40,105 nt of DNA from Bacteroidota bacterium (GCA_029561355.1 JAKQJD010000192.1:1-40105), one strand, 5' to 3'; shown: positions 9,701 through 17,111, counted from the stretch's first letter. The notes: a model not told the origin generated them from the letters alone. Numbers and translations: made by a program.

Positions 9701-9869
9701 CGGCACTGGCGCCGGTATAACTGGTCCGCACCGTAATATTCGGCGGATCGATGGCCGGATATTCGCGCACCCCGAGAAAACTGAAGCCGATAAAGCCGAA
9801 CAAAACAATAAGGATACTCATTACCGTAGCCAGTACGGGGCGTCTCAGGGAAATGTCGGAAAGATTCAT
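6792..9869 (-). CDS. RND multidrug-efflux inner-membrane pump (AcrB/MexB-like)
   Basis: This 1025-residue protein has the full length and layout of a hydrophobe/amphiphile efflux RND transporter: an N-terminal MNLSDISLRRPVLATVMSI helix, two large periplasmic loops and twelve membrane segments. The proton-relay Asp pair is present in TM4 (GLVVDDGIVV, D402/D403). The matching Lys is in TM10 (IGLVTKNGILIVEFAN). These pumps exchange protons for drugs, bile salts or other amphiphiles and need a periplasmic adaptor and an outer-membrane channel. Neither partner gene is adjacent: ApaG lies upstream and the OppC-like gene is convergent downstream. Its final codons (EEK-stop) and stop lie in the GTGAGAG repeat. 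It may be co-transcribed with apaG across the repeat at 9880-9990. Confidence 0.95.
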   Translation of the reverse strand: MNLSDISLRRPVLATVMSILIVLFGFIGFSFLGVREYPAIDPPNITVRTSYTGASADVVESQITEPLEKAINGIAGIRTVSSSSALGVSNITVEFDLGVELEQAANDVRDKVSQAQRNLPQDIDAPPVVTKADASGDPILFVPIQSSTRNIMELSDYAENVILEKIQTIPGVSAVNIFGSKRPSMRLWMNPSRMNAYGLTAQDVLSSLERENVELPGGKVRGDATELTVKTFGRLQTDTDFNDMIIREVPGQGVVRFRDIGEAVLGPENEETGARRNLVQGVSLAVIPQPGSNWVEITDEFYRRYEQIQKELPPDIVMNVGIDKTRFVRRAISEVTETLFIAIGLVVLIIFLFFRNWIIALRPLIDIPVSLIGAFFIMYIFGFSINVLTLLAIVLATGLVVDDGIVVTENIFKKIEAGMDKWTAAREGTKEIFFAVISTSITLAVVFIPVVFLQGFTGRLFREFGIVVAGAVLISAFVSLTLTPVLNVKLGGNLKEHGRFYNATEPFFKGMDRVYGNALRSFMHMRWLSLVMLGACFAMIWFFQGQLKSELAPLEDRSIIRTNLTAAEGTDYDKMETIIYDLSKRIMDSIPEKNMVFGITAPGFGTASTNSGFVSLLLTDPEDRNRSQAEIYAKLLAMTKKMPEARMFPNQEQTITVGFGQGLPVQYVLQNLNFEKLKEVVPKFLEEARKDPTFANVDVNLKFNKPELQVTIDRLKAAELGVNVLDVSQTLQLALSGRRFGYFLQNGKQYQVIGQVDRENRDEPIDLASLFVRNNRGEMVQLDNIVHFEETSSPPQLYHYNRYKAATISASLAPGKTLGEGIDAMEGIASKLLDDTFDTDLSGPSRDFQESSGNTSFAFLLALGLIYLILAAQFESFRDPFIIMLTVPLALAGAFLSLYVTGNTLNIFSQIGMIMLIGLVTKNGILIVEFANQKRDAGMDKKQAVSEASQARLRPILMTTLATALGALPIAMSLGAAATSRIGLGVVVVGGLLFSLLLTLFVIPAMYTFLSGKKRSHAPWTQEEK

Positions 9870-9879
9870 AAAGAGGGAA

Positions 9880-9990
9880 GGATTTTTGAGGATGCGAGGA
9901 TTTGAAGATTGGAGGATTTGAGGATTCGAGTATTTGATTTCAGATACTCGAATCCTCAGATTCCCGAATCCTCAGATTCCCGAATCCTCA
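9880..9990. repeat. GGATTTGAGGAT/GAATCCTCA word palindrome
   Basis: Degenerate GAGGATTTG units on the left face CGAATCCTCAGATTCC units on the right. The central perfect stem is 9919-9933 with 9944-9958 (15 bp) and a 10-nt loop. The element fills the gap between two co-directional minus-strand genes and supplies the stop codon of apaG (TGA at 9988-9990). A related word palindrome is at 29734-29797. Confidence 0.85.
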
Positions 9991-10374
9991 GTTCAATTTA
10001 AACGGCGCGACCATCCTGAATTCCGGGATGGTCACTTCAAAAAGGGAATCGTCGTCGCGGCGCGTCATCAGGTAAGTTCCCGACATTTTGCCGAATTCCG
10101 TGCTCAAATCGCAATAAGAGTCGTAGGAATGCGATTCTCCGGGCAGCAACACGGGTTGCAACCCGATTACACCTTCTCCTTCCACCTCGCGCACCTGGCC
10201 GTCGGAGTCGCGGATAACCCAGTGGCGGCGCAACAACTGCACTGTATCCGGACTTCCGTTTTCAATCGTAATATGATAGCCAAAAATGAACTTGGCGCGT
10301 CGAGGGTTTGAATGAAACGGCATGAATTGCGTTTCTACACTCACCGTAATGCCGTTCGTCGTAAAGATTTCCAT
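9988..10374 (-). CDS. apaG: ApaG domain protein
   Basis: This 128-residue protein matches the ApaG/DUF525 family. It has a V-T-Q-F-like N-terminal strand (ITVSVETQFMPFHSNP), then FGYHITIENGSPDTVQLLRRHWVIRDSDGQVREVEGEGVIG, then PVLLPGESHSYDSYCDLSTEFGKMSGTY. The fold is a small fibronectin-III-like beta sandwich. ApaG is linked to cobalt/magnesium efflux and Ap4A metabolism in enterobacteria, but its molecular role is unclear. I chose the ATG at 10374 over an in-frame upstream ATG at 10407. The shorter form has the family's usual length, and a TATGTTTG promoter box (10394-10401) lies inside the longer version. The stop codon is inside the downstream word repeat. Confidence 0.93.
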   Translation of the reverse strand: MEIFTTNGITVSVETQFMPFHSNPRRAKFIFGYHITIENGSPDTVQLLRRHWVIRDSDGQVREVEGEGVIGLQPVLLPGESHSYDSYCDLSTEFGKMSGTYLMTRRDDDSLFEVTIPEFRMVAPFKLN

Positions 10375-10393
10375 GGCGCGAAGATTAGATGCG

Positions 10394-10401
10394 CAAACAT
10401 A
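10394..10401 (-). promoter_or_regulatory. Putative -7 box (TATGTTTG) for apaG
   Basis: The minus strand reads TATGTTTG 19 nt upstream of the ATG at 10374. It matches TAnnTTTG and implies a very short leader. It also argues against the start at 10407. No clear -33 element is visible. Confidence 0.45.
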
Positions 10402-10479
10402 TGTCAAAGAGGGGAAATCCTTTTTTGAAAAAATTGTTCAAAAAAGCAGGAATCTTTCTTTTTCACCATACCACACCGC

Positions 10480-10711
10480 TTCTCACCTCTCACTTCTAAA
10501 AACACGGGCGAAGCGGTACAATCTACGGACTCTCACCCTCTCACTTCTCACCGTCTCACTTCTCACCCTCTCACCTCTCACTCTCTAATCCTGTGAGCGA
10601 AGCGGCGTACTCGAAGTCGGCTCTCACTCTCTCACTTCTCACCGTCTCACTTCTCTTTATAGCCGTGTACTCGAAGTCGGCTCTCACTTCTCACCCTCTC
10701 ACCTCTCACTT
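10480..10711. repeat. One-armed TCTCACTTC word array with 60-nt direct repeat
   Basis: The gap 10408-10789 holds no gene. Most of it is degenerate TCTCACTTC/TCTCACC units in one orientation, broken by GCGAAGCGG-type cores. A 22-nt block starting GTACTCGAAGTCGGC occurs at 10606-10627 and again exactly 60 nt later at 10666-10687. No complementary GTGAGAG arm is present, unlike at 6605-6799. Confidence 0.85.
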
Positions 10712-10712
10712 C

Positions 10713-10747
10713 TAAAAAAAAAGGGCCGGGTCCAGATTGCTCCGGCC
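10713..10747 (-). terminator. Intrinsic terminator after the lipoprotein gene
   Basis: On the minus strand a GGGCCGG/CCGGCCC stem (10722-10728 with 10741-10747) is followed directly by nine T residues (10713-10721). It lies 42 nt past the lipoprotein stop codon and is the clearest canonical rho-independent terminator in the window. Confidence 0.85.
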
Positions 10748-10789
10748 CGGCATCAGGTAACGTTACTAAACACGGGTAATTATTTTCGG

Positions 10790-11755
10790 TCAAAGATTTT
10801 TGATGAAATCGATGACTTGTTGTTCGGTCGTTTTTTGGGGTTCGATGGTGGCCGAATTGGAGCCGCCCGTTACCGCGTCTTTAAATCCCATCCAGTACTG
10901 GCCACCCAGTTTGCTGATGCTCACCAGTTGTACAGGAAAACCTTGCGGTACAAAAGGTGCACAGAACCTGAAATCGGACGCTTCGTATTTCAGCGGCACT
11001 ACCGAGTTCAGGTTATTAAACACCATATACGTTTTCGTGTTCTGGTCGGAAAACCCGAGCGGCAATTCCAGGCAGAAAGCACTGTTGGCTTCTTCCAGCA
11101 TACGGCCCGCACAGATCCATTGAAGCGAGGGCGTGGACAACTCGTAGCCCAACTGAAAATCCGGGTTATTCGGAATGGTCCATTCGGCGTTGTTCACCGG
11201 CTCGCTGGTGCTGCTCCAGCCGGCAAATACGTCTGTCGTTACGGCGGAAGGGTTCGCAAACAGTTGATTGGCAAAAAGCGGCTGTCCGGCAGGGATCTGA
11301 ATTTTCAGCAGGTTTCCCGGCGTCAGATGCAGTTCTTCCCCGTTGCAGGTAGCCTTCAGGTGCAGCATACGGGCGTTTTCCAAAACCTGGTTACTGCCAG
11401 TTACGGTGCCGGTGTTGCGCGCAATCAGGTCGCCCTTTTGCGCTACTTCCACTACTTCCAGCCGAAAATCGGGACAGGTGCTGCACGGAACGATGACGCC
11501 CGCAGCATTTGAAAACAGTTGATCCAGTTGGCTCATAAAAATGCGGACACCACCGGACGTCGTCCAGATCGTATCTGCCTGCTGGTTGTTCAAAGTCAAC
11601 AGCGAGGTAGTCTGAGCTGCCGGCGCCTGCTGCAAGGCAAGCACAATGTCGGCCAAGGAAATATCGTAAGGACGGAACGTATCTACGTCTTTCCGGCAAC
11701 TCCAGCCCGCGAGCAAAAGCAATAAGACCAGTCCTGTCGTTTTAAAAATATGCAT
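10790..11755 (-). CDS. Hypothetical lipoprotein
   Basis: This 321-residue protein begins with a type II signal peptide: a hydrophobic run and a lipobox-like LAGWSC, giving a lipidated Cys at residue 20. It then continues RKDVDTFRPYD. The mature part has no motif I recognise. It is rich in beta-type and polar residues and contains scattered cysteines (a CSTC pair near 93-96, another in KATCNGEE). Without an obvious transport or enzyme motif it is best called a surface or periplasmic lipoprotein of unknown function. It lies downstream of the sigma/barrel operon in the same direction but is separated from it by a strong 89-nt hairpin. A canonical terminator follows it, so it is probably its own transcription unit. 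Confidence 0.8.
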   Translation of the reverse strand: MHIFKTTGLVLLLLLAGWSCRKDVDTFRPYDISLADIVLALQQAPAAQTTSLLTLNNQQADTIWTTSGGVRIFMSQLDQLFSNAAGVIVPCSTCPDFRLEVVEVAQKGDLIARNTGTVTGSNQVLENARMLHLKATCNGEELHLTPGNLLKIQIPAGQPLFANQLFANPSAVTTDVFAGWSSTSEPVNNAEWTIPNNPDFQLGYELSTPSLQWICAGRMLEEANSAFCLELPLGFSDQNTKTYMVFNNLNSVVPLKYEASDFRFCAPFVPQGFPVQLVSISKLGGQYWMGFKDAVTGGSNSATIEPQKTTEQQVIDFIKNL

Positions 11756-11866
11756 GGTTTTTAAATATGTGGCGTATTGAGGAAGGAGAGCGGAATTTTT
11801 AAAATTCCCCTTTCATTTAAGCAGATGCAATGGCATACCAGTACGCTGCTTTGAAAATTATTTTTT

Positions 11867-11955
11867 CTAAGGACCCGGCTTCGGGAGTCTTTTAAGCCAT
11901 CGGATGACTTCGAGTCATCCGATGGCTTAAAAGACTCCAAAGCCGGGGTCCTTAG
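11867..11955. repeat. 89-nt near-perfect hairpin
   Basis: An inner 25-bp perfect stem (11885-11909 with 11913-11937) closes on the three-base loop TCG. An outer 14-bp stem with one bulged G (11867-11880 with 11941-11955) continues it. It sits 12 nt past the stop codon of the barrel gene on the minus strand and about 110 nt upstream of the lipoprotein start. No U-tract follows on the minus strand. Unlike most palindromes here its arms are not built from a tandem word. Confidence 0.92.
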
Positions 11956-11967
11956 AAATTTTATCAA

Positions 11968-13371
11968 TTAATCAAGGATCCGCGTCATCCCGATATTCAG
12001 TCCCAGCATGCCGTACCGTTGCTCGACGGGATGGCTGGGCACGTTGATCGGGCGCAAAACGACCCGCGCATACGGTTCTGCGAACACACGCAGGCGCGGC
12101 CGCACGTGGCAGAACCACTGAATGCTGCCAATAGCGCTTAGTCCGGCATTGGCCCGAAAAACGTCCACGGTGCCTTTTCCGGGCGTATAATAAGCCGGGC
12201 GTCCGTCGACCGGCGACAGGATAGCGCCGCGTTTCCAGAACAGGACATTCAGCGCAATACCGCCATTGAGACTCACGCCGTTGCGGCCGTTGCGCAGTTC
12301 CACGCCCGCTTCGAGCGGTATGTCCAGCATACCGAAACGGTTGTAGGTTTTTAAATAATGCTCGCCGTATTCCACGCCCAGCGTGTCGATGACGGTAACC
12401 GGCTGCCCGTTTATGATCTGGGTCGTTTGGCGGATGGTGACCTCGACGGAATTCGGATCGATGTATTCGAATACTTCATTGACCTGATCGTAATGAACGC
12501 CGCTGCGCAGCAGGAAATGCCGGTCGAGCAGCAGGGAAGCCCGCAGGCCGGCGCTGAACGACCAGTCGCGCGTTTCCGTATTCCGGCGTTGCGCGAGGTA
12601 AGGCTGGTTATCGGGTCCGGTGTGCATTTCCTTACGGGCCAGCGATGGGCCCAGGTATGCATCTAGCAATAACACGTTGGGGTGCTGTGCAAAATCGTAA
12701 CAGTTGCGTGTTTCTTTTTTGTTGCGGACAATATTGATCGGTGCAGGGATGGCCGCAGCAAAACCCGCAGGTCGCGATTTCACCGCTTTGGAAATCAAAA
12801 ATGGTTGAATGGAGGAAAGCGGCTGAAAAATCGGGAAAGGATATATGGCAGCCAAAGGCGCCTGCACTCCTTTTTCCGGGTTGCCGGGTGTGCCGGCAAG
12901 CGCTGGAGTGCCTGTCGGGTCCGAATGCCTTTCAGCAGGTGCGACTGCAACCGTTCCGGCTGTTGCTTTTTGTGAAACACCCTGGCGGTCGTTATTCCCG
13001 GAAACGGCGGCCTGCGTTTTTGTATGCAAGTCGGTCCGTGCTACATTTTCCTCCGGTGCGTCGGTTTGATGGTTCCGTGCAGCAGGTTCGGATGCTGCAA
13101 TTGGTGCTGTAATGGTTTTCGAAATGTCCTGTGCTGTCGTCGACGTTTGCTGAATCGTTTCAGCATGCGGGCGGCCATTGGTCGTCAGCCACCATGTCAG
13201 TAATCCCGCAGAGACCAGCCCTGTTCCGAAAAACCAGAAAAACAGGAAACGGCGGCGGCGTTTGCGCAGGGCCGCCTCCACCCGCGGCCATACGAAGGCC
13301 GGCGGCGGCGCGGTCGCGTCGTGCAGGCGCTCCCGCAGCAGTTCATCTATATGATTAGAATCTTGTTTCAT
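11968..13371 (-). CDS. Membrane-anchored outer-membrane beta-barrel protein of a sigma-factor operon
   Basis: This 467-residue protein has three parts. Residues 1-40 are a charged, presumably cytoplasmic segment (DELLRERLHDATAPPPAFVWPRVEAALRKRRRR). Residues 41-63 form one transmembrane helix. A low-complexity Ala/Thr/Pro/Gln-rich linker spans about 64-225. The C-terminal part (about 230-467) has alternating hydrophobic beta strands (LLDAYLGPSL, FSAGLRASLLL, LDIPLEAGVELR, YGMLGLNIGMTRILD), as in the PorT/OMP_b-brl family. It follows the ECF sigma gene by 19 nt in the same direction. The position and the short cytoplasmic tail fit an anti-sigma or sigma-controlled role (inference). An inner-membrane helix fused to an outer-membrane-type barrel is unusual and implies that the linker crosses the periplasm, or that the barrel-like part is a soluble beta domain. 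Confidence 0.82.
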   Translation of the reverse strand: MKQDSNHIDELLRERLHDATAPPPAFVWPRVEAALRKRRRRFLFFWFFGTGLVSAGLLTWWLTTNGRPHAETIQQTSTTAQDISKTITAPIAASEPAARNHQTDAPEENVARTDLHTKTQAAVSGNNDRQGVSQKATAGTVAVAPAERHSDPTGTPALAGTPGNPEKGVQAPLAAIYPFPIFQPLSSIQPFLISKAVKSRPAGFAAAIPAPINIVRNKKETRNCYDFAQHPNVLLLDAYLGPSLARKEMHTGPDNQPYLAQRRNTETRDWSFSAGLRASLLLDRHFLLRSGVHYDQVNEVFEYIDPNSVEVTIRQTTQIINGQPVTVIDTLGVEYGEHYLKTYNRFGMLDIPLEAGVELRNGRNGVSLNGGIALNVLFWKRGAILSPVDGRPAYYTPGKGTVDVFRANAGLSAIGSIQWFCHVRPRLRVFAEPYARVVLRPINVPSHPVEQRYGMLGLNIGMTRILD

Positions 13372-13390
13372 TGCACTATCTATTTGTCTT

Positions 13391-13945
13391 TCAGGGGTTT
13401 AAGGATGATTGAAGCCTGATTTTCTGGATGATTTCCAGTTGTTCGCACAACCAGCGCCGGGCCTTGGTCAGTTGGGAACGGGAGGTGCTTTCCTGAATAC
13501 CCAGGATGTGCGCCACTTCCGCATGCGAATAGCCTTCGACGGCTACCAGATTAAAAACCACCCGGTATCCTTCGGGAAGCCGGCCGATCAGTACCAGCAG
13601 TTCGGCTTCCGACAGGGCAGCGATGGCGTCGGGCTCGACTGGCGCATCGGGGAAATATTCGTAACCGGAAGATTCGAATTCGAAACGCTGTTTCTGATAA
13701 GCCCGCAAGGCGGTATTGATCATAATCCGCCGGATCCAGCCTTCGAAAGAACCCTGAAAATGAAACTGATCCAGTTTGGTAAACACCTTTACAAAACCCT
13801 CCTGCAAAATGTCAGCGGCATCTGCCTGCGCACGTGCATACCGCAGACATACCGCGTACATTTTGCCGGCAAACTGCTCGTACAAAAGTCGCTGGTGCTG
13901 CGCCGATCCGCGCAAACAACCCTGGATCATATCAGTTTCGTTCAA
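13391..13945 (-). CDS. ECF-family RNA polymerase sigma factor
   Basis: This is a sigma-70-type extracytoplasmic function factor. Region 2 is visible in LLYEQFAGKMYAVCLRYA, DADILQEGFVKVF-like spacing and FEGWIRRIMINTALR. Region 4 is visible in LIGRLPEGYRVVFNLVAVEGYSHAEVAHILGIQESTSRSQLTKARRWL, with a helix-turn-helix. I chose the TTG at 13945 because it yields the family-like N-terminus NETDMIQGCLRG. The ATG five codons later (13930) is an alternative, and an in-frame ATG at 14050 would add an atypical basic extension. It directs RNA polymerase to a small regulon, probably in response to a signal from its partner barrel protein encoded 19 nt downstream. The gap to the divergent protease gene (13946-14233) should hold both promoters. 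Confidence 0.92.
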   Translation of the reverse strand: MNETDMIQGCLRGSAQHQRLLYEQFAGKMYAVCLRYARAQADAADILQEGFVKVFTKLDQFHFQGSFEGWIRRIMINTALRAYQKQRFEFESSGYEYFPDAPVEPDAIAALSEAELLVLIGRLPEGYRVVFNLVAVEGYSHAEVAHILGIQESTSRSQLTKARRWLCEQLEIIQKIRLQSSLNP

Positions 13946-14113
13946 TATGAGGATTATTTTGAATGGTGTAACACCGGTTTTGAGCGGGAAATTAGCCGAA
14001 GGTAATCGATTTTTAACAGATACAGGCAAGCGTTTTTTTGCTGCCTGCAAGTGTTAAAACAAGTCAATAATAAGACTGTTCGCCCCCAACTGCAACCTGG
14101 CCGACACCCGCAG

Positions 14114-14147
14114 GACTTCGCACTGCCGACTTCGCACTTCGTACTTC
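14114..14147 (+). repeat. ACTTCGCACTG word element, one arm
   Basis: Degenerate GACTTCGCACTGCC/GACTTCGCACTTC units lie in the divergent gap between the sigma factor and the M43 protease. The same word forms both arms of the elements at 17112-17309 and 28616-28694. No complementary arm lies nearby. Confidence 0.6.
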
Positions 14148-14233
14148 TTTGCCAAATCGGGACATTTAACAAAAGCCCGAACACAGTATTTACCGCCATC
14201 CGCTATTTTTACCGCTTCACTAAACAACTGACT

Positions 14234-15574
14234 ATGAAACACCTGCTAACCCTGTTCCTTTTCGTATCCACGCTGTTGAGCATTGCCGCCCAGCACATTT
14301 CCCCGTCCATTATTTGCGGCAATGACGTCTATTCCCGCATCGTCCGCGAAAAACACCCCGAACTCGATGCTGCCATTCGGGCCACTTTCGAAGATGCGAA
14401 ACGCGCCGGCCATAAGGAAGTACGTGAACGTTCGCCACTCACCATCCAGGTGGTCGTGCACGTGGTATGGAACGAAGCGGAAGAAAACCTCTCCGACGAG
14501 ATTATTGAAGACCAGATCCGTATCCTGAATGAAGATTACAACCGCATGAATGCCGATACGGGCGACCTGCGCGAAGAATTCCATTATATCGCCGGCAATG
14601 CGGATATCCATTTCGAACTGGCCCAGGTCGTTCGGGTGCAAACGCAGAGTTTATTTGAAATCGATGTAATCGGCGACGACCTGCTGTCGGATCTAAAAAG
14701 CGACGCAACCGGAGGCAGCAGCGCCTGGGATCCGGAACATTATCTCAACATCTGGGTGTGTAAAATACAGCCTACTACCATTTTCGGGCTCGAAATAGGG
14801 CAAATCCTGGGTTTCGCGTTCCCGCCTACCGGCCTTTCGCACTGGCCCGACGGATCCAGCGCGCCGACACCCGGCGAAGACGGTGTAGTGGTCGATTTCC
14901 GCGCTTTCAGCAGTATCAATCCCAATCCGATCGACAACCCTGCCGACGGCACACCGCTGCTCCTGAAAGGCCGTACTCCTGTACATGAAGTAGGACACTA
15001 CCTCGGTTTGCGCCATATCTGGGGCGACGGAGGCTTGTTCGGCCCGAACGACTGCGCGCAAAGCGACGGTGTGGACGATACGCCTTTTGCCAGTGCACAA
15101 TCGGAGTTCGATTGCAACAAGTCCAGGAATTCCTGCGATCTGGTGGAACTATTTTTTAATGAAGATCCGCTCGACCTGGTGGAGAATTATATGGACTATT
15201 CCAGCGAGGAGTGTATGAATATGTTCACCCAGGGTCAGGTGGAAATCATGCGCGGGGTGCTGACGGGTCCGCGTGCCGGGCTGCTCAACTCGGTGGGCAC
15301 CCACCAGCCCGCTACGGTACTGGGTTGCAGCCTTTCTCCCAATCCGGCGCAGGATCGCACCCTGCTCCGTTTCAACCTGCCCGAAGCAGGCGATGTACAC
15401 GTGCAGGTAACGGGCGCCGACGGTCGTCGGGTGCTCGATCTTCCCGCACAACCCTGCTCCTCCGGTTTACAGCAAATCGCCGTGGATACCCGCCGCCTGC
15501 CTGCGGGCATGTATCTTGTTCATTTACAGGCAAATGGCGTGAAAGAAGTAAAAAAACTCATCGTCCACCGTTGA
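14234..15574 (+). CDS. Secreted M43-family zinc metalloprotease with T9SS sorting domain
   Basis: Starting at the ATG at 14234, the 446-residue protein opens with a Sec signal peptide (MKHLLTLFLFVSTLLSIAAQ). The catalytic domain carries HEVGHYLGLRHIW, the extended HExxHxxGxxH zinc site of metzincins, and a Met-turn segment (YMDYSSEECMNMF), placing it with the pappalysin/M43 peptidases. The last 80 or so residues (LSPNPAQDRTLLRFNLPEAG ... RRLPAGMYLVHLQANG ... KKLIVHR) form a type A T9SS C-terminal sorting domain, so the enzyme should cross the outer membrane by type IX secretion and be released or anchored at the surface. An in-frame ATG at 14051 would bury the signal peptide and is rejected. 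It is divergent from the sigma operon and may be under its control (inference). Confidence 0.93.
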   Translation: MKHLLTLFLFVSTLLSIAAQHISPSIICGNDVYSRIVREKHPELDAAIRATFEDAKRAGHKEVRERSPLTIQVVVHVVWNEAEENLSDEIIEDQIRILNEDYNRMNADTGDLREEFHYIAGNADIHFELAQVVRVQTQSLFEIDVIGDDLLSDLKSDATGGSSAWDPEHYLNIWVCKIQPTTIFGLEIGQILGFAFPPTGLSHWPDGSSAPTPGEDGVVVDFRAFSSINPNPIDNPADGTPLLLKGRTPVHEVGHYLGLRHIWGDGGLFGPNDCAQSDGVDDTPFASAQSEFDCNKSRNSCDLVELFFNEDPLDLVENYMDYSSEECMNMFTQGQVEIMRGVLTGPRAGLLNSVGTHQPATVLGCSLSPNPAQDRTLLRFNLPEAGDVHVQVTGADGRRVLDLPAQPCSSGLQQIAVDTRRLPAGMYLVHLQANGVKEVKKLIVHR

Positions 15575-15579
15575 AGATT

Positions 15580-15684
15580 TATTTAACCACAAGGGACACA
15601 AAGGTTTTTCACTAGGTCCACAAAGCAGAATGCACCCTACTTGTGCACCTTGTGAAAAACCTTTGTGTCCCTTGTGGTTAAATA
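15580..15684. repeat. ACCACAAGGGACACAAAG palindrome, 33-bp perfect arms
   Basis: Arms 15580-15612 and 15652-15684 pair perfectly over 33 bp around a 39-nt loop, six nt past the M43 protease stop codon. The outer half of the arm (ATTTAACCACAAGGG) is shared with the hairpin at 18051-18156. No U-tract follows. Confidence 0.93.
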
Positions 15685-15707
15685 TTCCTTCGCGGTGAAA
15701 ATGAAAA

Positions 15708-15738
15708 TCCCGGACACCCCACCTGGGAGCATCCGGGA
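15708..15738. terminator. Short hairpin, possible terminator
   Basis: TCCCGGA at 15708-15714 pairs with TCCGGGA at 15732-15738 around a 17-nt loop, and AAATTTC follows. It could end transcripts from the M43 protease gene. From 15739 to 16199 I see no credible gene. Confidence 0.45.
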
Positions 15739-16105
15739 AATTTCATTGCAGCAGTGGCGTTGGTAAGAACCCGCGCACACTGTTCATAAACGAGGCATTT
15801 GGTTTCAGGGCATTCATGGGAGGTTTCCCGGGTCTTTCAATTGGCATTCAACAGGATTATACAGGAAGAAAATGAAGGAAGGCGGGGGCCGTTTCCACTG
15901 GCTGGGTTTATCAGCCGATTATTGTTGCAACGCTTTTAAGGTTCCGATCGCGCGGCTTTTCCTGTTCGCTCCGTTCGTTCTGCATATAAATGCCCGTAAC
16001 CCCGTCGGCGTGAACAACCCATGCCGTTATTTTCAAAATATTTTTTTCCTTTGCTGGTCCGGTAAGAAATCAGGATACACCGAGAGTGTTTAGTTTTTTG
16101 TGTTT

Positions 16106-16168
16106 GGTGTTTGGAAGGGATTGATTACCAACTTTTTGCTACACACTATACACGATAAACCAAACACC
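16106..16168. repeat. GTGTTTGG word palindrome upstream of the ROK kinase gene
   Basis: GGTGTTTGG at 16106-16114 pairs with CCAAACACC at 16160-16168. Degenerate GTGTTTGG-type and TACAC-type words extend outward. It lies 31 nt before the kinase start, so it is either leader or promoter-proximal. The pairing is weaker than at the other elements. Confidence 0.5.
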
Positions 16169-16199
16169 CCCGATACACCTTTTAAACTAACGAAGAGCC

Positions 16200-17111
16200 A
16201 TGCAACAAGATCGCCCGATCTGGGGTTTCGACCTGGGAGGCACTAAAATCGAGGGGGCTATTTTAGAAAGCCGCCAAAACCCGCGTGTGCTGTATCGCAT
16301 GCGCGTTCCTACGGAAGCACAAAAAGGCTATGATCACATCATAGGGCAGGTTCGAACTCTGGTCGACATGCTTTCTGAAGAATCGGGAATGCGCCCCGAG
16401 TCATTGGGCCTCGGCCATCCCGGCACGCTTGACCCGATCACAGGCGTTATTAAAAATGCCAATACGACGGCATTGAATGGCAGGCCGTTCCATGAAGACC
16501 TGAAAAACACACTCGGCATTCCCGTCAAACTGGCCAACGACGCCAACTGTTTCGCCGTTGCGGAAGCGCTCATGGGCGCTGCACCGGAGATGTTGCCCAA
16601 CGCCGAAGTCGTTTTCGGCGTCATTATGGGTACGGGCGTGGGCGGCGGCGTTGTGGTGCGCGGCAAAGTGATCAATGGTCGCCAGGGTATCGGCGGCGAA
16701 TGGGGGCATAATTTCCTCGACGAAATCGGAGGCCCTTGCTACTGCGGTCGCACCGGATGCGTGGAAACGGTTATTTCCGGTCCGGCACTCGAACGTTTTT
16801 ATGAAAAAAATAGTGGCAAACACCTGCCGTTGAAAGAAATCGTAGCGCTTTCCCTCACAGGCGCCGACCCGATTGCAACGGCTACGATGGATCACCTGAT
16901 TCATTATTTTGGAAAAGCGATTGCCGTCGTGATCAACATCCTCGACCCCGACGTGATCGTGATCGGCGGCGGCGTGGGCAATATCGACCGTTTGTATACC
17001 GACGGTGTACAGGAAGCGCTGAAATACCTGTTTAACCCGCGGATCGATACGATTTTTGCGAAACCCAAACTGGGCGACAGCGCGGGGGTGTTCGGGGCAG
17101 CACTACTGTAG
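16200..17111 (+). CDS. ROK-family sugar kinase (fructokinase / N-acetylglucosamine kinase-like)
   Basis: This 303-residue protein has the ROK signatures: the phosphate-1 loop GFDLGGTKIEGA (D11-K16), GLGHPGTLDPITG, the catalytic loop LANDANCFAVAEA, GVIMGTGVGGGVV, the GGEWGHN segment, the zinc-binding GGPCYCGRTGCVET cysteines, and the adenosine-site DPDVIVIGGGVGN. ROK kinases phosphorylate hexoses such as fructose, glucose, GlcNAc or ManNAc with ATP. The overall pattern is closest to the Mak/NagK subgroup, but the substrate cannot be fixed from sequence alone. No sugar transporter or pathway gene is adjacent. The ATG at 16200 places the GFDLGGT strand at the usual distance from the N-terminus. 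Confidence 0.93.
   Translation: MQQDRPIWGFDLGGTKIEGAILESRQNPRVLYRMRVPTEAQKGYDHIIGQVRTLVDMLSEESGMRPESLGLGHPGTLDPITGVIKNANTTALNGRPFHEDLKNTLGIPVKLANDANCFAVAEALMGAAPEMLPNAEVVFGVIMGTGVGGGVVVRGKVINGRQGIGGEWGHNFLDEIGGPCYCGRTGCVETVISGPALERFYEKNSGKHLPLKEIVALSLTGADPIATATMDHLIHYFGKAIAVVINILDPDVIVIGGGVGNIDRLYTDGVQEALKYLFNPRIDTIFAKPKLGDSAGVFGAALL

Noticed and set aside
8232..9905. 557-codon open frame antisense to the RND pump gene
   Set aside because: It overlaps the conserved RND frame entirely, has His/Arg/Gln-rich low-quality composition and no motif.
15872..16093. 73-codon plus-strand frame in the long gap before the ROK kinase gene
   Set aside because: No recognisable motif, odd composition and no promoter box. 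Probably chance.
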